From: Chloroflexia bacterium
GTDB taxonomy: Bacteria; Chloroflexota; Chloroflexia; Thermomicrobiales; CFX8
Reading direction: 5' to 3'
Length of the DNA: 41,627 bases
Assembly: GCA_030431755.1 (NCBI GenBank)
Contig: JAUIIK010000034.1
Span: forward strand, 1-41,627
Under the pieces are notes generated by a model. The model was not told the DNA's origin, did not search any database, and saw nothing but the letters and a program-made list of their open reading frames with translations. Each line of letters opens with the position of its first letter. Position 1 is the first letter of the stretch. The position numbers were made by a program, and so were the translations under genes. Shown here in pieces: positions 32,115-40,192 of this stretch.

Positions 32115-32784
32115 GCCACAGGAGCTCGAAGGGAAGTTCACCTGCCGCGAGGAAGATCTCGAGCGGGTGCTGGGACTCACCAGCATCGGCGAATTCCAAC
32201 TCTCCGAGCGCAGCGAGCGCACCCACACCGACCTCTACTACGACACGGCCAACCTCAGCCTGCGCGACCAATCGTGCAGCCTCCGGATGCGCAGCGTCGA
32301 TGACAAACACAAGGCGACCTTCAAGGGACCGCGCCAGGCGGTCGAGTCGGCCGAAGACGCGCTCCACCTCGTCTCCCGGCTGGAGATCGAGGTGGCCGTC
32401 GAGCCTGCCCCGACGGACGCCACGGCGTTCATCGAGCGGATCGACCTGGAGCCGGTCAGCCGTGCGCGCGGCATGGTTGCATCAGACGACCAGCTGACGC
32501 CCATCGCGCGGCTGGTCACTCACCGGCAGATGCTGCATTACGAGCGCGCCGGGGGTGAGATCGTCGAACTGTCGCTGGACGATGTCCAGGCGGCGGACTT
32601 CCGCACCAACCGCCGAACGCACATTGTCGAAGTCGAGCTAGAGGTCATCGAAGGCACGGCCGAAACGCTGGTCAGCGCCGCCGCCAGCCTCCGCGCCGCG
32701 ATCCCGACGCTGGAACCCTCGGTCGACTCCAAGCTTGCCCGCACGCTCGGCCAGACGTCACACCCGGCCGAGTTGCGAGGTTAG
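32107..32784 (+). CDS. CYTH-domain triphosphate tunnel metalloenzyme
   Basis: 225 residues from ATG 32107. The N-terminal E-x-E-x-K signature of CYTH proteins is present as ELEGKF. Alternating charged strands that line the tunnel follow: DLYYDTANLSLRDQSCSLRMR, HKATFKGPR, LEIEVAVE, VELSLDDVQAADF and VEVELEVIEG. CYTH enzymes hydrolyse triphosphates (thiamine triphosphate, tripolyphosphate) or bind polyphosphate, and are often fused to CHAD. Here both are separate genes in one operon opposite ppk1. The ATGCCTGA overlap with the previous gene suggests coupling. Confidence 0.88.
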   Translation: MPEPQELEGKFTCREEDLERVLGLTSIGEFQLSERSERTHTDLYYDTANLSLRDQSCSLRMRSVDDKHKATFKGPRQAVESAEDALHLVSRLEIEVAVEPAPTDATAFIERIDLEPVSRARGMVASDDQLTPIARLVTHRQMLHYERAGGEIVELSLDDVQAADFRTNRRTHIVEVELEVIEGTAETLVSAAASLRAAIPTLEPSVDSKLARTLGQTSHPAELRG

Positions 32785-33267
32785 ACCTTTCTCGCAACGC
32801 TATGAGGTCAACCAGGTGCCGGTGGCATGCATAGCGGATCAAGCGGCACTTCTCCTTTACGCGCTTCCAACACGCATTGGGGCGAGGCATCCGACATCAT
32901 ACCTGGCATCCCGAGGCAACGAGGGATCTACGAACGCAACGCCAGTGTTCCGGAGACTTGAAGCCTCGTCGCAACGGCAATGTTGTCAGCGTCTTGCGGC
33001 ACCAATGTACGGCACTCTCGCTACAAGATCTCTCCTGCGTCGGGATGACAATGTTGCTGCTGTGGAGTCGTCTCCATGGCGCTGAGTGCCAACAGATTGA
33101 GAGCCCTTCGCGGGCGACCGCCTCCACACGATCTATGACCGGTGAGATCCGTCGCCGCCCGTGTACGGAGGCAATTCCAAGTCCGGGTGGAGATGGACTC
33201 CACCGCTACGATCATGGGCGGTCGTCTCAGTGTGGACGGTATTACTGTTGCGTCCGTGATTAGATCC
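32785..33267. other. Intergenic stretch with repeat copy 3 and hairpins
   Basis: No convincing gene is seen. It contains CATCCCG element copy 3 (32904-33062) and a perfect 7-bp hairpin GGTGGAG-ATGGA-CTCCACC at 33186-33204. An imperfect inverted pair (GCGACCGCC near 33112 and GGCGGTCGTC near 33228) encloses that hairpin. These look like stacked repeat remnants. Confidence 0.55.
32904..33062. repeat. CATCCCG inverted-repeat element, copy 3
   Basis: The left arm TGGCATCCCGAGGCAACGAG begins at 32904 and the right arm CTCTCCTGCGTCGGGATG ends near 33050, followed by TGTTGCTGCTG. It shares CGAACGCAACGCC after the left arm with copy 1. The right arm has decayed (GATGACA where other copies have GATGCCA). 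Confidence 0.8.
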
Positions 33268-33786
33268 TCACCATTGGACAGATGAAAGTTCAAGTCCCGC
33301 ATCGTGGAACCGTGACATTGTGTGCGATCCGTGCCCTGGATCTACCTGAAAGATGAAGCGGACACTGTCAAGGGTGGCGCTCGGCTGCGTGCCGCTCCAG
33401 AACCGCGCTGCACCCGAGAGAACGCTAGAGAAGTTGGCAAGCGCGGCAAGGTCATCGCTCAGAAGCTGGTCAGCATCGATAATCACCACTGCCAGCCGGG
33501 AGGCAGCAATCCACTCCAGATCGCAGATGCACTCGTCAAACGCATCCCAGTTTTCGCCAAAGTAGTCCGGGAATTGCGGCACGGCCGCCCACTCTTGGAA
33601 GAGCCGGGCAGCCGAACGGCAGCGCCGACCGCGAATCAATCGCACGTCGACGGAATCCCCATCTACCGAACGTGCCCCAGCAGCAATCTCGTCAAGCGAG
33701 CGCTGGTTCGTCTCGATAAGCACGACCTCAGATTGCGGTCTGGCGCTCAATCCAGTCCAACGGCGTTGGTCTTCGGGATTGATCAA
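33268..33786 (-). CDS. Barstar-like protein
   Basis: 172 residues from TTG 33786, a few bases after the RraA-like stop and probably cotranscribed. The central segment FPDYFGENWDAFDECICDLEW matches the barstar (RNase inhibitor) family, whose founding member blocks barnase in the cytosol. About 30 extra N-terminal residues precede the usual start of the fold, and about 35 residues at the C-terminus lie beyond it (FIFQVDPGHGSH). No barnase-like ribonuclease is visible in the window, so it is either an orphan immunity protein or a barstar-fold protein with another partner. The weak TTG start lowers confidence in the exact N-terminus. Confidence 0.78.
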   Translation of the reverse strand: MINPEDQRRWTGLSARPQSEVVLIETNQRSLDEIAAGARSVDGDSVDVRLIRGRRCRSAARLFQEWAAVPQFPDYFGENWDAFDECICDLEWIAASRLAVVIIDADQLLSDDLAALANFSSVLSGAARFWSGTQPSATLDSVRFIFQVDPGHGSHTMSRFHDAGLELSSVQW

Positions 33787-33791
33787 CGCCG

Positions 33792-34508
33792 CTAGGACGA
33801 CTTCTCGCGCTGGTACTCGGCGTAGGTCTCGTCGCTCGGCGGGTAGACGTCGAGGATGGAGGAGCCTGACTGGATGCGGGCGAGCGCCCAGTCCTCGTAC
33901 TGCTCCTTCTCATAGGCCTCGCGGGCGATCTCGCCAGCCATCGCGCGGGGCAGGACAACGACGCCCTCACCGTCGCCGACGATGACGTCGCCGGGGATGA
34001 CCGCCGCGCCACCGCAAGCGACCGGTGTATTTGTCTCGACCGGATGATGGAGGATCGAGCTCATGTACGGGGCCGAGCCGCGGCAGTAGGTCGGCAGGTC
34101 GATCGTGGCGATGGCAGGCGTGTCCCGGAACGCGCCGTCGGTGACGATCCCGGCGATGCCCCGCTGCTGCATGCGGGTAATGAGGATATCCCCGAGGACA
34201 CCAGCACTGGTTTCGCCGCGGGCATCGATCACCAGCACGTCGCCGGGGCCGACATCTTCGACCGAGACCCGCTGCGGGTTGGTCGTATTGTCGAAGTGGG
34301 TCTCGCCGCCCAGGTCCTCGCGCATCGGGATATACCGCAGCGTGTAGGCATAGCCAACGAGCCGCAGGTCGGGCCGGACCGGATGGATGTCCCGCAGGTG
34401 CGCCGTCCGGATGCCCCGGTTGAACAACGCCGTCGTCAACGACGCGGCGCTGACGGTGCGGAGCGCGTGTACTTCCTCGTCAGTCAGGTAGTTCGTTGGT
34501 CTCGTCAT
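33792..34508 (-). CDS. RraA-like family protein (aldolase/decarboxylase fold)
   Basis: 238 residues from ATG 34508 with GAAGGAG upstream, part of which lies in an intergenic repeat. The RraA fold includes RNase E inhibitors and class II HMG/CHA aldolases. The metal and substrate site GDILITRMQQRGIAGIVTDGAFRD carries the G-x-x-A...R-D pattern of the aldolase branch, and DVGPGDVLVIDARGE is also typical. As the organism is not shown to use RNase E here, an aldolase or decarboxylase role is more likely. The neighbouring SelA-like PLP enzyme suggests sugar acid or keto-acid metabolism. Confidence 0.82.
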   Translation of the reverse strand: MTRPTNYLTDEEVHALRTVSAASLTTALFNRGIRTAHLRDIHPVRPDLRLVGYAYTLRYIPMREDLGGETHFDNTTNPQRVSVEDVGPGDVLVIDARGETSAGVLGDILITRMQQRGIAGIVTDGAFRDTPAIATIDLPTYCRGSAPYMSSILHHPVETNTPVACGGAAVIPGDVIVGDGEGVVVLPRAMAGEIAREAYEKEQYEDWALARIQSGSSILDVYPPSDETYAEYQREKSS

Positions 34509-34525
34509 GGTGTTGCTCCTTCGGA

Positions 34526-34784
34526 GTAGGGGATAGGTTATAGGTTACAGGGGATAGCAAACCCGCCGTCCCTGAAAGTTGCTATCCATACACGCGTCAA
34601 GTACGTGTTGTAGAAAGTTCGCTTACATGCGCTGCTGCGGTTCCAGAGCAGCGGGGTTGTGCTAATTGTTCACTACCGCCACGAAATCCCTTCTGTGTCG
34701 GGATGCCACCATCGTTGCTCCGAAGTTCCCAGAATGCAACCGCAAGCCAGCAGGCCCAACCCTCTGCTATCCCCTAAACTCTAC
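34526..34784. repeat. G-rich inverted repeat, copy B, with internal extra DNA
   Basis: The left arm 34526-34559 sits against the RraA-like ribosome site and the right arm 34765-34784 overlaps the SelA-like stop codon. Unlike copies A and C, about 200 bp separate the arms. That spacer holds a half copy of the CATCCCG element (34683-34720), so one repeat may have inserted into another. Nothing else is seen in this gap. Confidence 0.7.
34683..34720. repeat. Half CATCCCG element
   Basis: GAAATCCCTTCTGTGTCGGG followed by ATGCCACCATCGTTGCT corresponds to the right arm of the CATCCCG family only. No left arm is seen within 200 bp, so it is a truncated copy. Confidence 0.65.
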
Positions 34785-35923
34785 AAACGCCCCATCACCG
34801 CCCGCACGGCCTCGATGATCTGCTCGGGCTCGCCGGGGTAGAGGTTGTGAGTGTGGATGCCGTAGTGGTCCCACTCCATCTTGCCGTGGATCGATGGCTC
34901 GCCGGCGGCCAGCAACTCGCCAAGCTGGGTCGGCGTCCAGCTTGCGCCGTTGGCCGGGTAGAGCTTCACGACCGGCATCGGGTAGGCCTCGAAATCGGTG
35001 ACGGGCACGATCTCGGCGTTGTCGAGGCCGTCGAGCGCGCCGGCGATCATGTGGGCCATTTCGGAGCGCTCGGCGTGCTCAGCGTCGTGGTCGTAGCTGG
35101 CGAAGCGGTCGAGAGCGACGTAAAGCCCGGCCATCGCCTCTTTGCTGACCTTGGCGGCACGGCCAACGCCGGTGGCTGGCGCGCCGTTGGCCCGCGCTGC
35201 CGCGATCAGGTCGGCCCGGCCGGCGAGGAGGCCGCTGTCCTGCGGTCCGCGAATGCCCTTGCCGCCGCTGTAGATGGCGAGGTCAGCGCCGCGCTCGATC
35301 CAGCGGGTGATGTGGTGCTTCGGCGGCAGCGTCGAGGCGGCGTCGACGACGACCGGGACATTGTGACGGTGGGCGATCTCCACAAGCAGGTCGAAGTCAA
35401 GCGGCCCTGGCCCGGTCGCAGGCGAGTCGATCCAGATAACGCAGGCGGTCTTCTCGGTGATCGCGGCTTCGAGCTCCCAGGCTTCGGTGCGGCGCGGCAT
35501 GCCGATCTCGACGAAATGACCGCCAGCGGCCCGGAACATCTGGTCATAGCCGATGCGGTGCATGCGGTGGATGATGACCTCGTTCGCCAGGCCGTCGCTG
35601 TTCGGGAGCATCCGGACCTTGACCGGGTCGGTCCCGGCGATGCAGGCGGCGACGGCGACGAGCATGGCTGCCGCCGAACCGGCTGTTACAAAGCCATCCT
35701 CCGCGCCGGTGACTTCGGCGATCTTCTTGCCGACCGCGCGATTGAGCTCGTCAAGCACGACAAACGACTTCGAGGCCGAAATCATCGCGTCGATGACCTC
35801 CTGCGGCATCAAGGTCCCACCGACGGCGGTCGTCGCCCCGGCGGCATTGATAATCGTCCGCACCCCGATCCGGTCGTAGATACTCGTCGTGGCGCTCTCC
35901 GGCGCGGTCACCAGCTTCGACAT
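34781..35923 (-). CDS. SelA-like PLP-dependent enzyme
   Basis: 380 residues from ATG 35923 with GAAGGGGG upstream. It belongs to the fold type I PLP group related to selenocysteine synthase and DgaE-like ammonia-lyases. The PLP lysine is K222 in YSGGKGIRGPQDSGLL and the ring-binding Asp is D194 in VVVDAAS. The N-terminus (YDRIGVRTIINAAGATTAVGG) starts directly with the catalytic domain and lacks the long N-terminal extension of true SelA (about 460 residues). A sugar-acid or amino-acid lyase role with the RraA-like neighbour is more likely than selenocysteyl-tRNA synthesis. Confidence 0.8.
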   Translation of the reverse strand: MSKLVTAPESATTSIYDRIGVRTIINAAGATTAVGGTLMPQEVIDAMISASKSFVVLDELNRAVGKKIAEVTGAEDGFVTAGSAAAMLVAVAACIAGTDPVKVRMLPNSDGLANEVIIHRMHRIGYDQMFRAAGGHFVEIGMPRRTEAWELEAAITEKTACVIWIDSPATGPGPLDFDLLVEIAHRHNVPVVVDAASTLPPKHHITRWIERGADLAIYSGGKGIRGPQDSGLLAGRADLIAAARANGAPATGVGRAAKVSKEAMAGLYVALDRFASYDHDAEHAERSEMAHMIAGALDGLDNAEIVPVTDFEAYPMPVVKLYPANGASWTPTQLGELLAAGEPSIHGKMEWDHYGIHTHNLYPGEPEQIIEAVRAVMGRL

Positions 35924-35937
35924 CGCTCGCCCCCTTC

Positions 35938-36023
35938 GTAGGGTATAGGTTATACGGGATAGGTTACAGCAGAAGTGGCGCTAGTCGACTGCTATCCCCT
36001 GTAATCTGGCATCTGTACCCTAC
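35938..36023. repeat. G-rich inverted repeat, copy C
   Basis: Arms 35938-35972 and 35989-36023 both begin GTAGGGTA when read inward and end GATAGCAG/TACAGCAG, around a 16-bp spacer. It fills nearly the whole gap between the divergent SelA-like and macro-domain genes and abuts the ribosome sites of both. Confidence 0.8.
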
Positions 36024-36038
36024 GAGCGAGGAAGAGCC

Positions 36039-36578
36039 GTGACCGATATCGAAGTAGTTGTCGCTGACATCGCCGATTTCGCAACGCATCAGACCGAGGC
36101 GTATGTCGTGGCGGCGAACAATGAGCTATGGATGGGCGCCGGGGTGGCCGGGGCATTAAAGCGCGCTGCCGGCGAACAGGTCGAGGTCGAAGCGACCGGC
36201 CTCGGGCCAATCGAGGTCGGCCAGGCAGTCATGACGAGCGCAGGGTCGATGCCGCCGCCGGCGCGGGCCTTGATCCATGCCGCCGCGATGGGCTTCACCG
36301 AACGCACCCAGATCTATGCGACAGAGGAGACTGTTGCGGCAGCCTCCAGCCAGGCGTTGGAGCTATGCCGGCAAAACCAGCTGACTAGCGTCACGATTCC
36401 GGCGCTCGGAACCGGCGTCGGCGGCCTGGAGATCGAGGCTGCGGCCGCTGCGATGGCAGCGACGCTCCAGGCATTCGTCGCCGAACATCCGGACACATTG
36501 GAGCGCGTGCGCTTTGCGGTGACGACAGAGGAACGCCGGGAGATATTCGCGTTGGCGCTCGGCCTCGCCGACATTTGA
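36039..36578 (+). CDS. Macro-domain protein
   Basis: 179 residues from GTG 36039 with GAGGA upstream. Macro domains bind ADP-ribose or its derivatives and some remove ADP-ribose from proteins. Visible marks are VVAANNELWMGAGVAGALKRAAG (N-N and the G-x-G-V-A loop), ARALIHAAAMGF, and the second phosphate loop ALGTGVGGLEIEAAAAAM. The length is close to that of a free-standing domain. The partner is unknown; no ADP-ribosyltransferase is seen nearby. Confidence 0.87.
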   Translation: MTDIEVVVADIADFATHQTEAYVVAANNELWMGAGVAGALKRAAGEQVEVEATGLGPIEVGQAVMTSAGSMPPPARALIHAAAMGFTERTQIYATEETVAAASSQALELCRQNQLTSVTIPALGTGVGGLEIEAAAAAMAATLQAFVAEHPDTLERVRFAVTTEERREIFALALGLADI

Positions 36579-36702
36579 CACCGTGGACGTACTCAGCGGA
36601 GATGCTAACGAGAACCGAACCGGAAGGTAACCAAACGCTAATCCACCCTGCCTATCCTTGGCTTCGAAGGGTCCGGAGAAATCGGACACTCCTTCTTCCT
36701 CC

Positions 36703-37944
36703 TCACTCGGGAAGGGCCCCGGCAGAGTCTCCCCCCGCTCGCCTGTCCGGGGCCAACCCCCCGCTCCCATGTGGCTCAGTCAATGTCAGAATGAGCGCGG
36801 ACGCCACCAATACAAATGAGATCGTCACGACGATCAGGCCGTAGAGGGTCGGATTGAAGCCGAAGAGCTCAAACGACTGCGCGACGACGAACGAGCCGAT
36901 GCTGCCGCCAAGAAAGAGCGAGAAGGCGAAGATCGCGACGCCGGTCGCTCGTGCCGACGGCGAGATCTCGGTAGCGCGCGTCTGGAAGGTCGTGTGCATC
37001 GTGATGAAGCCGAAGCCGCCCAGGAGCATCGCCAGCGGGAAGAAGGGCAGCGGCGGCAAGGTCATGCAAACAATCGCCAGGGTTATCAGCGTCCCGCCGG
37101 CCAGGATCATGCGCCGCTCGCCGAGTCGGCCCGCCATCGAGCCGAGGAAGCGTCCGGCGACAATCGACGCCAGCCCGTAGAGCGAGATGATGACGCCAAT
37201 GGCGGTGAAGGAGAAGCCATCACGCTCGCGCAGGATCAGGCCGAAAAAGGAGAAGGAGCCAAGGACGATCGTGCCTTCGACGACGATGAGGCCAAAGTAG
37301 CCCAGGTGACGGCGGTCCTCCAGCGCTAGTCGGAAGGGCTCGAACCACGACCGCTCTGTCTGCGGCGGGCGCTGACGCACGCCCGGCTCGCGCAGTATCA
37401 GCAACATGCAGCAGGCTGAGATGACAGCGATGATGACGAAGATCGAACGCCAGGAGACGACGGCGGCCAGGAACCCGCCAATCGCCCCGGCCAGGACGTT
37501 GCCGAGTGACAGCGACATCGCGGTGTAGCCAATCGCCGCCTGCCGCTGACTGTAGGGCACCGTGTCGCCGATGTAGGTAAAGGTCAGGGGAATCACCGCC
37601 GCCGCCGTCCCGCCGGCCATGAACCGAAAGAGGATCAGGGCATTGAGATTCGGAGCCAGGGCGCAGAGCAGCGTCCCGACTGCCGCCGCGCCCAGCGCAA
37701 CGGTGATGACCTGCACCCGGCCAAGCCGGTCGGCCAGCGGGCCGTAGAGCAGCTGGAAGAAGCCGTAGGGCAGCAGGTAGGCCGTGACGGCCAGCCCGGC
37801 CCGGCCAACCGTCGCGTCGAAGTCCTCCGCCACCGCCGGCAGGACCGGGTTCATCACCTGCGAATTGACGGAAACAGCGAAAATGGCCGCCACGAGTAAC
37901 CAGAATATGCGTTGTGGCTGCCCCGACGCGGGCTCCTCTGCCAC
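36703..37944 (-). CDS. MFS transporter (DHA1-like, 12 helices)
   Basis: 413 residues from GTG 37944, 3 bp after the SixA stop, so probably cotranscribed. About 12 hydrophobic helices are seen, with motif A as GPLADRLGRVQVI between helices 2 and 3, a proline/glycine-rich helix 5 (GNVLAGAIGGFLAA) and GSMAGRLGERRMIL in the second half. The C-terminal tail (GSGGLAPDRRAGGDS) is hydrophilic. It resembles drug or metabolite exporters; the substrate is unknown. It converges with the macro-domain gene. Confidence 0.87.
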   Translation of the reverse strand: MAEEPASGQPQRIFWLLVAAIFAVSVNSQVMNPVLPAVAEDFDATVGRAGLAVTAYLLPYGFFQLLYGPLADRLGRVQVITVALGAAAVGTLLCALAPNLNALILFRFMAGGTAAAVIPLTFTYIGDTVPYSQRQAAIGYTAMSLSLGNVLAGAIGGFLAAVVSWRSIFVIIAVISACCMLLILREPGVRQRPPQTERSWFEPFRLALEDRRHLGYFGLIVVEGTIVLGSFSFFGLILRERDGFSFTAIGVIISLYGLASIVAGRFLGSMAGRLGERRMILAGGTLITLAIVCMTLPPLPFFPLAMLLGGFGFITMHTTFQTRATEISPSARATGVAIFAFSLFLGGSIGSFVVAQSFELFGFNPTLYGLIVVTISFVLVASALILTLTEPHGSGGLAPDRRAGGDSAGALPE

Positions 37945-37947
37945 CTC

Positions 37948-38457
37948 CTACTCTCCCAGCAGGCGGTGGGACACTTTCGGCGGCAGCAACCAGCGCAGAT
38001 CGCCCCAGCCGGGCGCGATGCTGTCGTCGGGCAGGTCGACTCTGGCGACACCGGCTGTCCGCATCCGGACACCGCTACGCCGATCGTTCCAGCATAGCCA
38101 GCCGACCATCTCACCGATGCTCGGCATATGCCCGGTCAGGACGACCTGCGTCGGGCTACCGTGCGCCTGAATGTCGTTGAGGATGCCTGAGAAAGAGCCA
38201 CCGTAGATCAGGTGCTCGCTCGTCTCCGGCGTCTCCGAAGGGCCGATGGCCGCGCCGATGATCTCGCCTGTCTGGTAGGCGCGGACGTAGGGGCTGGAGA
38301 GGATCAGGTCGGGCTTGACGTTGAGCTGCTTCAGGATGCCGGCGGTCCAGTCGACCTCTTCGCGCCCCAGATCGGTTAGCCAGCGTTCGGCGTCCGAGCC
38401 GATGCCGGGCGCGCCCCGGTCAATCGCATCACCATGTCGCACCAGATAGATTCGCAT
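37948..38457 (-). CDS. sixA: SixA-type phosphohistidine phosphatase
   Basis: 169 residues from ATG 38457. The histidine phosphatase core is complete: MRIYLVRHGDAIDRG (RHG with nucleophile His), LTDLGREEVDWTAGIL, LILSSPYVRAYQTGEII (second Arg) and VVLTGHMPSIGEMVGWL (second His). The short length and early LSSPYVRA motif match SixA, which removes phosphate from phosphohistidine in phosphorelay or PTS proteins. No histidine kinase is nearby. Confidence 0.88.
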   Translation of the reverse strand: MRIYLVRHGDAIDRGAPGIGSDAERWLTDLGREEVDWTAGILKQLNVKPDLILSSPYVRAYQTGEIIGAAIGPSETPETSEHLIYGGSFSGILNDIQAHGSPTQVVLTGHMPSIGEMVGWLCWNDRRSGVRMRTAGVARVDLPDDSIAPGWGDLRWLLPPKVSHRLLGE

Positions 38458-38537
38458 AGCGCCTCACCAACATGCTCCGGGCCAATCCCCGCTGCATCCT
38501 AACCCAGCCCGGCGTTTCCAGGCGTATGACAAAGCAA

Positions 38538-38567
38538 CTGGCCGCGGACGGTGACATCCGCGGCCAG
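38538..38567 (-). terminator. Hairpin terminator of the beta-helix gene
   Basis: A perfect 11-bp stem CTGGCCGCGGA / TCCGCGGCCAG with an 8-nt loop lies about 45 bp past the beta-helix stop. Read on the minus strand it is followed by TTGCTTTGTCAT, only moderately T-rich, so termination may be incomplete. Confidence 0.65.
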
Positions 38568-38610
38568 CTGACAAGGGCACATCGATTATCCGGGCCGGTT
38601 CTCCTGGCGC

Positions 38611-40125
38611 TTAGGCCGCCGGGACCGTATTCGGCCGTTCGGCCGCCGTGCACTGGGAGTGCGCGCGCACCGCCCGGTGCCGGCCGGTGTACAAGCTGAC
38701 ACAGGTCAGTAGATCGCCATTGTCGGGCACGACATGCGTTCGGTAATTCGTGCCACAGGGCCGGTTGAAGCGGTAAGTGACCGCGCCGGTCCAGTTCGAG
38801 ATGCAGAAGGTCAGCGGGTTGTCCGACGGCGTCTCCAGCTCGACCTGGTAAGGCGGCGCGCACTGGTTCGATACTGGCGAGGTCAGCTGGCCGGAGTAGA
38901 GATCGACGCAGAGCGTGTAGGTCGAGGCCGCGCTGGGCTGCACCTCGACACTGCCGATATCACAGGCCGCGCCGGAGGGACGCGTTTCGCCGCGCTGATC
39001 CTCGGCCGGGCAAGCCTCGGCGGCGTTGTCGATGGCGTCAGAGCCCGCCGCCGGCAGTATCGTCCAGGTCGGGCCGCCGTTGTCCTGCAGCTCACCGAGA
39101 TTGATCGCAGTGCTGTTGACGATGTCGCTGGGCTGGTCGAAGTCGCAGGAGTCGTCGTCGCTCAGATTCCAGCCATCGGAGACGTTGTTTGCGTCACTAC
39201 AGTTGACGCCATTGTCGGCCACGATCGTGCCGGTAATGTCCGCCGGATCGGAGAAGTAGATACCTCCAGCGCCGCTCAATGCGTCGTTACGGGTGATCGT
39301 GCTGAAGGTGATGGCGAGGTTGCCCCCATGGTGATAGATCGCCCCGCCATCGGAGTCGGCGGAATTGCTCGTCAAGGTGCTCGAGGTAACCGTCACCTCG
39401 TCGTAGTTATAGATCGCGCCACCGTCGTTGCCGGCCAGGTTGTTGTAGAAAGTGCTCGTGACGATCTCAATGTCGCCGTTATCGTTGTAAATCGCGCCAC
39501 CGTAAGAGCCGGCAGTGTTGGCGTTGAAGGTGCTGTTCGTGATCGTCACGGTTCCGCCGTTGCCGTTATAGATCGCGCCGCCATCATCCGCGCTGTCGTT
39601 GCTGGCAATCGTGCTGGACGTGATCGTGACATCGCCGCCGTTGTTGTAGATTGCGCCGCCCCGATTCGTCGATTGCTGGTCGACCTGGTTGTAGCGCAGC
39701 GTGCTTCCGGTGATGAGCGTCGTGCCGTCGTTGTCAATCGCGCCGCCGGCATAGTGCCGGCCATTCTCGATCGTCAGGTTCCGCAAATCCAATGTTGCGC
39801 CGTCGTCGATGAGGAAGAACTTCGTCGCATCCCCACCGTCGAGCGTGATCTGGTTCGCGCCGTCGATGATGACGGTGTTCGGATTACTAATGACCTTCGA
39901 GTCGGTAAAGGTGATGGTTGCGGGGCCGCCGCAGTTGAAGGTAATCGTACCGCCGCCGTTCGTCTGGGCGGCCGCGAGCGCGGTATCAAACGCGCCTTCG
40001 GTACAGCTCGCCAGCGAGCCGGAGCCGACGACGGCATCGTCGGCCAGCGCCACGCCTACCGGAAGCACCGGAACCAGCCCCGCCAGCATCCCGAGAATCA
40101 TCAAAGCCCGTACATTGCGCCACAT
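38611..40125 (-). CDS. Secreted right-handed beta-helix protein with C-terminal Cys repeats
   Basis: 504 residues from ATG 40125 with AGGGGA upstream. A signal peptide (residues 1 to about 29, hydrophobic core MILGMLAGLVPVLPVGVALA) directs export. Residues about 85-330 hold repeated strands with GGAIYN or GGAIYH motifs at least six times (NRGGAIYNNGG, DDGGAIYNGNGG, SYGGAIYNDNG and others), typical of chlamydial Pmp-like parallel beta-helices. A DNGGPTWTILPAAGSDAIDNA segment closes the helix. The last 100 residues contain three units of the form C-x4-(S/T)-G-x8-10-C (LCVDLYSGQ, FCISNWTGA, TCVSLYTGR). Adhesion or surface display is plausible but not shown. Confidence 0.87.
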   Translation of the reverse strand: MWRNVRALMILGMLAGLVPVLPVGVALADDAVVGSGSLASCTEGAFDTALAAAQTNGGGTITFNCGGPATITFTDSKVISNPNTVIIDGANQITLDGGDATKFFLIDDGATLDLRNLTIENGRHYAGGAIDNDGTTLITGSTLRYNQVDQQSTNRGGAIYNNGGDVTITSSTIASNDSADDGGAIYNGNGGTVTITNSTFNANTAGSYGGAIYNDNGDIEIVTSTFYNNLAGNDGGAIYNYDEVTVTSSTLTSNSADSDGGAIYHHGGNLAITFSTITRNDALSGAGGIYFSDPADITGTIVADNGVNCSDANNVSDGWNLSDDDSCDFDQPSDIVNSTAINLGELQDNGGPTWTILPAAGSDAIDNAAEACPAEDQRGETRPSGAACDIGSVEVQPSAASTYTLCVDLYSGQLTSPVSNQCAPPYQVELETPSDNPLTFCISNWTGAVTYRFNRPCGTNYRTHVVPDNGDLLTCVSLYTGRHRAVRAHSQCTAAERPNTVPAA

Positions 40126-40163
40126 GGATTCATCCCCTGTTCCTATGACCACTTGGCGACATA

Positions 40164-40192
40164 AGGTTAATGAATGTACGTGCGCGTGACAA
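40164..40192 (-). promoter_or_regulatory. Promoter of the beta-helix gene
   Basis: On the minus strand TTGTCA (40192-40187) and TAACCT (40169-40164) are 17 bp apart, a reasonable sigma-70-type promoter about 40 bp before the ATG. Further upstream a perfect GGAGAAT/ATTCTCC hairpin (40201-40222) may be regulatory. Confidence 0.5.

Noticed and set aside
34781-35923. True selenocysteine synthase SelA next to a selenoprotein gene
   Set aside because: The protein has the SelA-like PLP core but is about 80 residues shorter, lacks the N-terminal extension, and sits beside an RraA-like gene. It fits DgaE-like lyases better.
34847-35941. Plus-strand frame of 364 codons
   Set aside because: Antisense shadow of the SelA-like gene, with no recognisable domain and a biased D/G/V/R composition.
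38734-40164. Plus-strand frame of 476 codons
   Set aside because: Antisense shadow of the beta-helix gene; its own repeats merely mirror those of the real protein.
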